Shown piece by piece: positions 1 through 5,900 of a DNA stretch of 10,565 nt; position 1 is the stretch's first letter; every line of letters starts with the position of its first letter. Origin of the DNA: JABMRP01 sp964444795 (GTDB lineage: Bacteria; Planctomycetota; Planctomycetia; Pirellulales; Thermoguttaceae); contig CAYUIQ010000284.1 of the NCBI GenBank assembly GCA_964444795.1, forward strand, positions 1 through 10,565, in the 5' to 3' direction. Made by a program: the position numbers and the translations under genes. The notes under the pieces are model-generated. The model ran no database searches and was not told where the DNA came from. It saw only the letters and a list, made by a program, of their open reading frames with translations.

Positions 1-61
1 GGGCTCGCTGCGCTCGACCGCCAGGCACCCATCCGACTTCTTCAACGAAGGCCGCCAATCG

Positions 62-1465
62 TCACTTCTCCTCCCGTTTTCCCGCCGGCCGGGCGTTCGC
101 CTTGAGTTCGGCGTCGAACTCGTCCATCACCCCCAGCAGCCGCTGGACGACCTCGGGGTTCGCTTCGGCCAAATTCGTGGTCTCGCTGATGTCCTTGTCG
201 AGGTCGAACAGCTCGATCTCCTTGGTGCGCCGCAGTTTCCAGTTTTCGACTCGCACGGCTTCGAGCTTGGTGCCTCGATAGTAGAAATAGGCGTCGTGCG
301 GCGTTTTGGCGTCCTTCCGACCGCTCAGCAGGGGCCAGATGTCCTTGCCGTCGATCACCCGATCGTCGGGCACTTCCGCTCCGGTAAGCCGGGCGATGGT
401 GGGCAGTAGGTCGATCGTAGCGGCGATTTCGTCGCAAACACTTCCGGCGGGAATCTGGCCGGGCCAGCGCATGATCGTCGGCTCGCGCATGCCGCCTTCG
501 TAGGTCTGAAACTTGAAGCCTCGCAGCGGAAGCGCACAACCGCCACGCCCGTTGCTCAGCTTCCACGGGCCGTTGTCCGACGTATAAACCACAAACGTCT
601 TCTCGTCGATGCCCAATGACTTCAGCGTCTTCAGCACCTCACCGGTGCTCCAATCGATCTCTTCGATGGTATCGCCGTACAGGCCACGCTCGCTACGGCC
701 GAGGAAGTCCTTGGAGGCAAACAGCGGGATGTGGGGCATCGTGTGTGGCAGATAGAGGAAAAACGGCTTGTCACGGTTGGCGGTGATGAACTCGATCGCC
801 TCTTCGGTGTAACGTTTGGTGAGCGTGGTCTGATCGACCGGGTATTCCACCACCTCTTCGTTACGCATCAGCGGCACCCAGTTTCTCCGGGGTTTGCCCG
901 TTTTGGCCTCGTCGAGCGTCATTCCCTCGCGAAATAGGCAGTTTTCGGCAATGTTGGCCTTGGGATCGATCGTCATGTCGTTGCTGTAGGGGATGCCCAG
1001 ATACCGGTCGAATCCCTGTCGCGTCGGCAAGAACTCGGGCAGATGCCCGAGGTGCCATTTTCCCACACAGGCCGTGGCGTAGCCCTGCTTCTTAAGCATA
1101 TCGGCGATGGTGATCTCTTTCGGGTTCAGCCCGTTGGTGTTGCGGGGGAAGAGCACACTGGGGATGTTGACCCGGGTCGGATAACAGCCGGTCATCAGTG
1201 CCGCGCGGGAGGGCGAGCAGACGGAGTTGGCCGAATAGAAGTTCGTCAGCCGCATCCCCTGCTCGGCCATGCGGTCGAGGTTGGGCGTTTTGATCAGCGG
1301 CGAGCCAAAGCAGCCGATGTCCTGGTACCCCTGGTCGTCGGTGAAAATGATAATGATATTCGGCTGCTTGACGTCGGTTTTCTCGGCCGAGAAGGCCGGG
1401 GCGACCGTCAGGCAGGCGAGCATACAGCCGAGTAGCAGCAGCGTGGTTCGTGTCGAACGGTTCAT
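62..1465 (-). CDS. Secreted sulfatase, arylsulfatase A-like (S1 family)
   Basis: 467-residue formylglycine-dependent sulfatase that should hydrolyse sulfate esters, probably on sulfated polysaccharides, outside the cytoplasm. The first 27 residues look like a Sec signal peptide (hydrophobic LLLLGCMLACLTVA, cleavage after AFSA). The catalytic residues can be matched by eye to human arylsulfatase A: metal ligands D43-D44 (FTDDQGY), the CSPSR formylglycine motif at 83-87 with C83 as the modified residue, K136 and H138 (GKWHLG), H245, D297-N298 (SDNGP) and K318 before TYEGGMREP. GIPYSND at 157-163 also fits the arylsulfatase A/GALNS branch. The chosen start lies 68 codons inside the longest open frame: it immediately precedes the signal peptide and has AAGGA eight bases upstream, whereas the upstream part translates the repeat at 1496-1580. 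An anaerobic sulfatase-maturase or FGE gene must lie elsewhere. Substrate unknown. No clear terminator follows in bases 1-61. Confidence 0.95.
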   Translation of the reverse strand: MNRSTRTTLLLLGCMLACLTVAPAFSAEKTDVKQPNIIIIFTDDQGYQDIGCFGSPLIKTPNLDRMAEQGMRLTNFYSANSVCSPSRAALMTGCYPTRVNIPSVLFPRNTNGLNPKEITIADMLKKQGYATACVGKWHLGHLPEFLPTRQGFDRYLGIPYSNDMTIDPKANIAENCLFREGMTLDEAKTGKPRRNWVPLMRNEEVVEYPVDQTTLTKRYTEEAIEFITANRDKPFFLYLPHTMPHIPLFASKDFLGRSERGLYGDTIEEIDWSTGEVLKTLKSLGIDEKTFVVYTSDNGPWKLSNGRGGCALPLRGFKFQTYEGGMREPTIMRWPGQIPAGSVCDEIAATIDLLPTIARLTGAEVPDDRVIDGKDIWPLLSGRKDAKTPHDAYFYYRGTKLEAVRVENWKLRRTKEIELFDLDKDISETTNLAEANPEVVQRLLGVMDEFDAELKANARPAGKREEK

Positions 1466-1495
1466 GGCGGGGTTCCTTGGTGTTGGAGGTGTGGC

Positions 1496-1580
1496 GTGGG
1501 GTAGGTTTCCAACCTGCCGTTTCTCGAAAAAGTGAATCACCGCCTTCCGGCAATTCTGGCAGGTTGGAAACCTACCCCAC
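1496..1580. repeat. Perfect 23-bp inverted repeat, REP/BIME-like, in the sulfatase leader
   Basis: The left arm at 1496-1518 and the right arm at 1558-1580 are exact reverse complements over 23 bases, with a 39-base spacer. Each arm is itself nearly palindromic around AGGTTtccAACCT, so the unit is two small hairpins in opposite orientation, the architecture of REP/BIME elements. It lies 30 bases upstream of the sulfatase start and inside the transcript predicted from the promoter at 1610-1639, so it would fold into a long stem just ahead of the ribosome binding site. On the plus strand the stem is followed by TTTTT (1581-1585), so it also resembles an intrinsic terminator for rightward, antisense transcription. 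The repeat is seen directly; the REP nature is inferred. Confidence 0.85.
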
Positions 1581-1609
1581 TTTTTCTGGCCGGCTGTTCG
1601 TCGGCCGTC

Positions 1610-1639
1610 ATTATAGCGGTGGGGTTTCCACGGTGGCAA
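1610..1639 (-). promoter_or_regulatory. Sigma70-type promoter of the sulfatase gene
   Basis: Read on the minus strand, TTGCCA (1639-1634, five of six matches to the -35 consensus) is followed after 18 bases by a perfect TATAAT (1615-1610). Transcription would begin near 1603 and give a leader of about 137 nt that includes the 23-bp inverted repeat. This suggests the sulfatase can be transcribed independently of the DUF1080 gene upstream of it. Sequence match only. Confidence 0.6.
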
Positions 1640-1670
1640 GCGGCAGCGTCTTTTCCATCCGTCGCCCATT

Positions 1671-1705
1671 GTAGCCGGATTCGTGAGAATTCGGGCGATT
1701 CACGC
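1671..1705. repeat. Short palindromic block, possible dispersed planctomycete repeat
   Basis: This block contains CGTGA (1682-1686) and TCACG (1700-1704) around a GAATTC core, a weak stem with a bulge. I recall translated versions of such strings (for example RIRENSGDSR) in annotated planctomycete proteomes, which suggests a multicopy element, but that is memory and was not searched. It sits just upstream of the sulfatase promoter. Confidence 0.35.
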
Positions 1706-2057
1706 TATCCCCGTTCGATTGGCAACGACCTTCATGCTGGCTGGCGTGAACTGCTTGCCGATCTCGGTAAGGGCGAAACGTCGGCGAGAACGGAAGAGAC
1801 GGCCTCGCTGACGCTTCGGGTTACTCGATCGACAGGCCGGGGGACCGGTGGAGATAGAGGAATCCGGGCGTTTTGTACGACGGCGTTGCGAGGCCGTCGA
1901 AGGGAAGCGGGGTGGCTGTGGCGGCTGGGATGGCGGCTTTGGAGAGTGTGCGACGACGACGGCTTCGGAGAGCCATCGTACGAGCGCGACGGGCTATGAC
2001 ACGCGATAAACTGGGCGAGGTCGGCGACCTGCGCCCAGGGCGAACGGAGCGAACCGC
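1706..2057. other. Non-coding gap between DUF1080 and sulfatase genes
   Basis: No convincing gene is present here. The open frames crossing it on both strands are rich in Arg, Ser and Pro and have no family motif. Besides the hairpin pair at 1875-1981 it contains GCCTCGCTGACGCTTCGGGT from 1802, whose reverse strand reads TRSVSEA. I recall this phrase as frequent in spurious planctomycete ORFs, which would make the stretch another dispersed repeat. No terminator with a T-run was found after the DUF1080 stop. Confidence 0.5.
1875..1981. repeat. Pair of inverted hairpins, second BIME-like element
   Basis: Segments 1875-1899 and 1957-1981 are inverted copies matching at 20 of 25 positions. Each is also a hairpin. 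The left one has a perfect 7-bp stem CGACGGC/GCCGTCG (1878-1884 with 1893-1899) and an 8-base loop. The right one has CGACGGC/GCCATCG (1957-1963 with 1972-1978), which pairs better on the minus strand through a T-G wobble. Stems are more conserved than loops, and the layout is the same as in the unrelated element at 1496-1580. Confidence 0.65.
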
Positions 2058-2717
2058 CTACGGCTTCAGCGGTTTGATGCGGATCTTGCGGAAGGAGACG
2101 ACCGCGCCGTGCTCTTGCAGGCCGATGTGGCCTTCGCGGGGGAAATCTTTCAGGGCCGTGCGGTATTTGTTCTTGGTGCCGTCGGGGTTTTTGCCGGCTT
2201 CCGTCCAACTGTCCAGGTCGGCTTCGACGATCTGCTCGCCGTTAATGGCGATGGTAATTTTACTGCCAAGGGCGGTGATGACCACCTTATTCCAGCCGTC
2301 GGTGGCGGTGTTTTTGCTGGGTGCCAGTGCGTCGTACAATGCGCCGACGCTGTGCTTGCCGGGATCGCGCGGCCTGTCGACCTGCATCTCGAACCCGGTC
2401 TGTACGCAGTCGCGGGGCTTGCCCGTACGGAAGAAAACGCCGCTGTTGCCGGTCGTCTTGAATTCCAGTTCGAGGACGAAATTGCCAAAACGCTCCTTCG
2501 ACCAGAGGTAGCCGGCACGCTGCTTGCGAGTGACCGCGCCGTCTTCAATAACCCATCCGGCCCCCGGCGCACCGCCGGAGCCATTGTTCCAGGCGGAAAG
2601 ATCTTTGCCGTCAAACAACGTAATCCAACCATCGGCCGCGGACGCGTCTGCCGCGAGCAAACCGAGCGTGCAACCCAACAGGAGCGACAAGAGGAAAGGA
2701 AAACGGGTGCGAGTCAT
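2058..2717 (-). CDS. Secreted DUF1080 / 3-keto-disaccharide hydrolase domain protein
   Basis: 219 residues: a signal peptide (hydrophobic 6-23, cleavage after ASA at 25-27) followed by one concanavalin-like beta-sandwich domain of the DUF1080 family (Pfam 3-keto-disaccharide hydrolase). Family landmarks are ITLFDGKDLSAW at 32-43, the NSGVFFR strand at 91-97, FEMQV at 109-113, and the closing GHIGLQEHG...VSFRKIRI at 196-214. Members are thought to bind or cleave 3-keto-glycosides in the periplasm; many planctomycetes carry large numbers of them, often near sulfatases. The start was chosen because it precedes the signal peptide and has AAGGAG seven bases upstream (2730-2725); the longer open frame adds 42 residues without such a site. 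It lies upstream of the sulfatase on the same strand, which suggests a shared role in breakdown of sulfated or modified glycans. The exact substrate cannot be told. Confidence 0.9.
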   Translation of the reverse strand: MTRTRFPFLLSLLLGCTLGLLAADASAADGWITLFDGKDLSAWNNGSGGAPGAGWVIEDGAVTRKQRAGYLWSKERFGNFVLELEFKTTGNSGVFFRTGKPRDCVQTGFEMQVDRPRDPGKHSVGALYDALAPSKNTATDGWNKVVITALGSKITIAINGEQIVEADLDSWTEAGKNPDGTKNKYRTALKDFPREGHIGLQEHGAVVSFRKIRIKPLKP

Positions 2718-2775
2718 GGTGAGTCTCCTTGGTGTGGGAATGGCGGCGGGACACGGTCGATTTCCGGCACCGACG

Positions 2776-2804
2776 ATTATAACCCGACGACGGGAGTGGT
2801 ACAA
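2776..2804 (-). promoter_or_regulatory. Sigma70-type promoter of the DUF1080 gene
   Basis: On the minus strand a perfect TATAAT (2781-2776) stands 17 bases after TTGTAC (2804-2799), which keeps the TTG of a -35 box. The predicted start near 2769 leaves a leader of about 50 nt containing the ACACCAAGGAG ribosome-binding segment. The weak -35 may mean dependence on an activator. Confidence 0.55.
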
Positions 2805-3055
2805 AGCAGAAGCGAAGTACGAACAACGCGAAAAGGGTACCATTGGGGGGCTGGCATTTCGCGGACTCGGGGCGAGAATTCATTTCATCCAAGCGAATTA
2901 CAGCGCAATCCGCCTCCGAATCAGGAGTCTCAGGATGCGGGCGCGAAGAGGGAAGCGTTGGTAGAAAATAAACTTTTCCACCAGGATTAGGGGGTCATTT
3001 CTGCGGTGGCGGATGTCCTCGGACGCGGTAACTTCATCGGGTGGTCTGTCATTCC

Positions 3056-3083
3056 TTGACAGCGGAACTCAAACGACTATGAT
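3056..3083 (+). promoter_or_regulatory. Strong sigma70-type promoter
   Basis: TTGACA (3056-3061, perfect -35) and TATGAT (3078-3083, five of six for -10) are separated by 16 bases. Transcription would start near 3090, about 535 bases before the response regulator gene. It therefore drives either a small RNA or a long leader for that gene. It is one of the two best consensus promoters in the window. Confidence 0.6.
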
Positions 3084-3089
3084 AGCATC

Positions 3090-3251
3090 TTTGGAGTATC
3101 TCTGGCCGGTCGTCTTGCGCGGGGAATAGTTGTCGTGTTTTGTGCGAAAGAAGAGGAACGACAGAAGGATCGCCAATGACAAGGTCCTCGCAAGTTAGCC
3201 TACCCAAGAACAGTCCAGACGCATGGATCGCCCGCCTAACGTCGGTTTTTT
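3090..3251 (+). ncRNA. Candidate small RNA or leader RNA
   Basis: A stretch of about 160 nt between the strong promoter at 3056-3083 and a hairpin followed by T6 at 3246-3251. It contains an internal stem TGTCGT/ACGACA (3131-3136 with 3158-3163). I compared it by eye with 6S RNA, tmRNA, SRP RNA, RNase P RNA and the c-di-GMP-I riboswitch and recognised none. If the terminator is real this is an independent small RNA; if it leaks, it is an attenuator-type leader of the response regulator gene. Inference from signals alone. Confidence 0.3.
3215..3251 (+). terminator. Possible weak intrinsic terminator
   Basis: CC-a-GACG (3215-3221) pairs with CGTCGG (3240-3245), six base pairs with one bulge and an 18-base loop, directly followed by TTTTTT (3246-3251). 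The position of the T-run is right, but the stem is short and the loop large, so the call is tentative. Confidence 0.3.
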
Positions 3252-3625
3252 AGCAGCAGGAAGTTTTCGTCGAGATCAACCGTCGCCTCCTGAAACCGTT
3301 TGATTCGTTGTCTGTGAGTTGACTGACGTCCCAATGAGCGCCGCGGGGGGGAACTCGCGGCGAGGCAAGTCAGGCTGGCACCCACCGAAAACGGCCGGCC
3401 GCTGGGGATCAGGTTTGCCTGCAAGGACGCGATAGACAACAGAGCAAAACAAGAAAGGTGTACACCGCTAGCGCGAAGCCTGCCAAGGCATTGCGAGTCA
3501 GGAGTTTGGTGTGTCACCCACGGGGACGAAGTGTGCGCGGGGTGATCCGACGGCGCGGGTCATTGGTCGGATGGATGTGAGATTCGTTTTGAGCATGTGA
3601 TGAGGCAACAAGCGGGGGATCGACG
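3252..3625. other. Non-coding leader upstream of the response regulator
   Basis: No supported gene. A 93-codon open frame on the minus strand (3236-3517) has no recognisable domain. The stretch has three palindromic features: a GC-rich hairpin CGCCGCG/CGCGGCG (3339-3345 with 3356-3362, 10-base loop rich in G), the palindrome CGGCCGGCCG (3392-3401), and the tandem palindromes at 3457-3473. The ribosome-binding candidate for the regulator is GGGGGA at 3614-3619. Confidence 0.5.
3457..3473. promoter_or_regulatory. Tandem perfect palindromes, possible operator
   Basis: GGTGTACACC (3457-3466) is a perfect 10-bp palindrome and overlaps by one base a second, CGCTAGCG (3466-3473). They lie about 155 bases upstream of the response regulator start. 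Short two-fold symmetric sites suit a dimeric DNA-binding protein, possibly the regulator itself, but no second copy was found in the window, so the role is open. Confidence 0.25.
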
Positions 3626-4381
3626 ATGCAAAGCGAAGCGACCCTATTTGTAGTGGATGAAGACACGAGTACGCAGGCAGCGGTCATGAGCCTGGCCGAT
3701 GCGATGAAACTGCGTTGCGAAGCGTTCGACAGCGAAGAGCAATTCCTCCGCGTCTACGACGCTTCCCGTAGTGGATGCCTCATCACGGAGGTCCGCGGGA
3801 CGGCGGTCTCCGGCCTGCGACTCCTGCAGCAGTTGGCCGCCGAGGGGGCGACCCTGCCGGTGATCTTTCTCACGGCCCACGCAACAGTTCCGCTGGCCGT
3901 GCAGGCGTTGCGAACCGGTGCGGTGCATCTGCTCGAGAAACCGGCTTCCGAGGAAGACCTCTGGGATGCCGTCCAGGAAGCCCTTCACCTCAACCGGCAA
4001 CGCCGTCGGGCGGAGTGCGAGCAAGAGAGGATGCGATACGGCCTGGGAAAGTTGAACGAACGGGAAAGGCAAGTCCTGGAGGGGATCGCGCAAGGCAAGC
4101 AGAACCGGGAAATCGCCAAGGATTTGGGGATCGCCGTGCGGACCGCCGAACTCGCCCGGGCCAGGATGATGACCAAGTTGGGGGCGAAATCGCTGGTCGA
4201 CCTGCTCCGTTTTGCCATTGCCGTATTTCCTTCGGTGGCGAACGAAACGCCGGAGGGGGCAAGCGTATCCGCCGGGCTGGAAGCGACAGCTTTGCAGACG
4301 GTGGCGGTCGGCGGCAACGGGAATGGGGCGAACGGGAACGGCCACGCGAAGACAGCGGAGCCACGTCTTCGCCCGAAATAG
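3626..4381 (+). CDS. FixJ/NarL-type response regulator with Glu at the phosphorylation site
   Basis: 251 residues in three parts. Residues 5-123 form a CheY-like receiver domain: the acidic VVDED pocket at 9-13, T83 in FLTAHATVPLAV and K105 in LLEKP are kept. However, the position equivalent to FixJ D54 is E55 (LITEVRG), and the usual DLRMPxMSG loop has become EVRGTAVSG. Residues 143-198 are a LuxR-type helix-turn-helix (LNERERQVLEGIAQG, then IAVRTAELARARMMTKLGAKS), so it binds DNA as a transcription regulator. Residues 229-242 are a Gly/Asn-rich tail, NGNGANGNG, probably disordered. A Glu in place of the phospho-acceptor Asp often mimics the active state, so the protein may act without a partner kinase, and none is encoded in the window. 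Its place ahead of the exosortase locus, in the same orientation, suggests it controls that locus; this is inference. A GGGGGA sequence lies six bases before the start. Confidence 0.88.
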   Translation: MQSEATLFVVDEDTSTQAAVMSLADAMKLRCEAFDSEEQFLRVYDASRSGCLITEVRGTAVSGLRLLQQLAAEGATLPVIFLTAHATVPLAVQALRTGAVHLLEKPASEEDLWDAVQEALHLNRQRRRAECEQERMRYGLGKLNERERQVLEGIAQGKQNREIAKDLGIAVRTAELARARMMTKLGAKSLVDLLRFAIAVFPSVANETPEGASVSAGLEATALQTVAVGGNGNGANGNGHAKTAEPRLRPK

Positions 4382-4773
4382 CCATGGCCATTTGGACCAC
4401 GATAGGAGGACCGGAAGCTCTGTCGGCTCGATAAGGGGCCGGAATGACGAAAGCCGGGGCGAAACGGCAACATGGACGGACCAGACGCAACGCTTCGTGG
4501 AATGCCGGCCACCGACTTGCCACCGGCAAGACGCTGCCGAAGGCCCGCTGATCCGCATAACCTATCCCAACGCACCGATTTGGGCGGTTGCGGCCGACCG
4601 GGCATGTGATTTGCTGGGCCATAGGGGCTCGGGAATTGGGGCTCACGTGGCGGTTGCCCCGTGGGTGAGGGGCGGCCAAGATGTTTCCTTCGATAGACGG
4701 CGAGAGACCGTGCAAATCTTCGTGGAGATGACGCTTCGAGACCCCTCGGCAGGGGTGATTCCCGCCGAAGTCG
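4382..4773 (+). other. Structured 392-base leader region upstream of the exosortase gene
   Basis: No supported gene lies here; the open frames crossing it on both strands are extensions of shadow frames. Two clean hairpins are visible: CTTGCC-acc-GGCAAG at 4516-4530, and ACCCCT-CGGC-AGGGGT at 4741-4756, the latter ending 17 bases before the exosortase start codon. A further CTCAC/GTGAG pairing is possible around 4641-4668. I found no clear -35/-10 pair, no T-run and no riboswitch family I know. An in-frame TGA at 4756-4758 prevents any substantial upstream extension of the exosortase. Confidence 0.45.
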
Positions 4774-5751
4774 ATGTCCCAGCGAACCGGAATATACGCA
4801 CCAGTGAACGAACCAACTGTAATCCGATCGGCGAATCCATCCGCGCGGCCGCTGGAGTTGGCCGGGGCGATCGCGTTGATCTGCGCATTGATCTTGGCGT
4901 ATGCCGATACGATGGGCGGCTTGGCGCACCGCTGGTGGAACGAGTCGGACTATCAATACTGTTTCCTGGTGCCGATATTCGCCGCGTGGCTATTGTGGGC
5001 TCGGCGCGAGATGTTCGATTACGGCACGATGCGGGGCAGTTGGTGGGGACTGGCGTTCTTTGCCGCCGGCGCGGCTCTGCGATGGACGTCGGCATATTTT
5101 TTCTACACGTTGCTCGATCCGGTATCGATCGTGCCATGCCTGGCGGGGATTGTGCTTTGGGTTGGCGGATGGCGAGCGCTTCGCTGGGCCTGGCCATCGA
5201 TCGTTTTTCTGATGTTCATGATCCCACTCCCCGGCGCGCTGGCCGGCCAAATGAGCCTCCCCTTACAGCGAATCGGTACGATCGCCGGCACCTTTGCCCT
5301 GCAGACGCTGGGGATTGCCGCCGCCGACCGGGGGAACGTCATCATGTTGACCGAAAACGAGTTGGGGGTCGTCGGGGCGTGCAGCGGATTGCGAATGCTG
5401 ATGTTGTTTGCCGCCGTCTGCACGGGAACCGCGTTTGCGTGCCGGCGGGTGTGGTGGGAGAAGGCCGTCATTGTTGTCAGCTCGGTTCCCATCGCCATCG
5501 CCGCCAACGTGGGAAGGATTATTGTTACCGGAATCCTCTACGAAACTACCACCGCGGAACTGGCCGAAACGGTATTTCACGATCTGGCCGGTTTCTTCAT
5601 GATGCCCACGGCCATCCTGCTGCTTTGGGCCGAATTGGCACTTATTGATAAATTGATTATTGAATCGCCCAAGGGGCCCTTGACCATCGGAGCGGCCGGT
5701 GGAGGGCTGCGGGCGGTTGGCACGACAACCCCCTCGACCGGGCGACGCTGA
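4774..5751 (+). CDS. Exosortase (EpsH/Xrt family membrane transpeptidase)
   Basis: 325-residue polytopic inner-membrane protein of the exosortase/archaeosortase family, which recognises C-terminal sorting signals (PEP-CTERM type), cleaves them and is thought to transfer the protein to a lipid or polysaccharide anchor. The triad is complete: C203 in GACSGLRM, R248 in NVGRI and H269 in FHDLAGF. The PLPG turn at 151-154 is also typical. About eight hydrophobic segments fall between residues 28 and 293, followed by a polar tail of roughly 30 residues. The first in-frame ATG after a stop is used; there is no good Shine-Dalgarno, and a GTG at codon 11 is a possible alternative. The EpsI domain is not fused but encoded separately at 9886-10560, after the kinase and transferase genes. 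A planctomycete-specific class (such as the one named XrtU) is plausible, but I cannot assign it by eye. Its substrates are not in the window. Confidence 0.93.
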   Translation: MSQRTGIYAPVNEPTVIRSANPSARPLELAGAIALICALILAYADTMGGLAHRWWNESDYQYCFLVPIFAAWLLWARREMFDYGTMRGSWWGLAFFAAGAALRWTSAYFFYTLLDPVSIVPCLAGIVLWVGGWRALRWAWPSIVFLMFMIPLPGALAGQMSLPLQRIGTIAGTFALQTLGIAAADRGNVIMLTENELGVVGACSGLRMLMLFAAVCTGTAFACRRVWWEKAVIVVSSVPIAIAANVGRIIVTGILYETTTAELAETVFHDLAGFFMMPTAILLLWAELALIDKLIIESPKGPLTIGAAGGGLRAVGTTTPSTGRR

Positions 5752-5765
5752 CGGTCGGGGAAGTG

Positions 5766-5840
5766 GCCGCTCGCCCTGTGGGAACGGCTCGGCACCACAG
5801 CGCGGCGGAACACGGCGGGTCGAGACCACCAACGAGCGGC
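5766..5840 (+). other. Nested hairpins between exosortase and Wzz-kinase genes
   Basis: In the 149-base gap an outer 8-bp stem GCCGCTCG/CGAGCGGC (5766-5773 with 5833-5840) encloses a 6-bp stem CTGTGG/CCACAG (5776-5781 with 5795-5800, 13-base loop). No T-run follows, so it is not a standard terminator. It could protect or process the polycistronic transcript or tune translation of the downstream kinase gene. The pairing is seen; the function is unknown. Confidence 0.4.
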
Positions 5841-5900
5841 TAGCGACCTAGGAACGAAGAGAAACGGCACCACGTACTTTCGGAACCTGAGATAAACTCC

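Noticed and set aside
1..61. Terminator or gene fragment after the sulfatase
   Set aside because: Only a G/C-rich CGCTGCGCTCG string is present; no stem followed by a T-run on the minus strand and no frame with motifs.
1424..1465. Lipoprotein signal (LLGC) in the sulfatase
   Set aside because: The Cys is at residue 14, too early for a normal lipobox, and AFSA at 24-27 is a better signal peptidase I site.
1466..1669. N-terminal extension of the sulfatase to an upstream ATG
   Set aside because: It would place 68 residues encoded by the inverted repeat before a clear signal peptide, while the internal ATG has a good ribosome site.
1732..2208. 158-codon minus-strand frame across the repeat-rich gap
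   Set aside because: Translation is Ser/Arg/Pro-rich and runs through inverted repeats and into the DUF1080 gene in another frame.
3377..3393. Sigma54 promoter starting with TGGCAC
   Set aside because: The -12 element after the proper spacing reads GAAAA instead of TTGCA.
3236..3517. 93-codon open frame on the minus strand in the regulator leader
   Set aside because: No domain, no ribosome site recognised, and it overlaps the GC hairpin and palindromes. It could be a real small gene, but nothing supports it.
3090..3625. Known riboswitch or housekeeping RNA (c-di-GMP-I, SRP RNA, tmRNA, 6S, RNase P)
   Set aside because: The conserved cores of these families could not be found by eye; only a short GCCAAGGCA string near 3480 resembles part of SRP RNA.
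4212..5648. 478-codon open frame on the plus strand overlapping the regulator, the gap and the exosortase
   Set aside because: It overlaps the exosortase gene in another frame, is Arg-rich, has no hydrophobic segments or domain motifs, and exists because GC-rich DNA has few stops.
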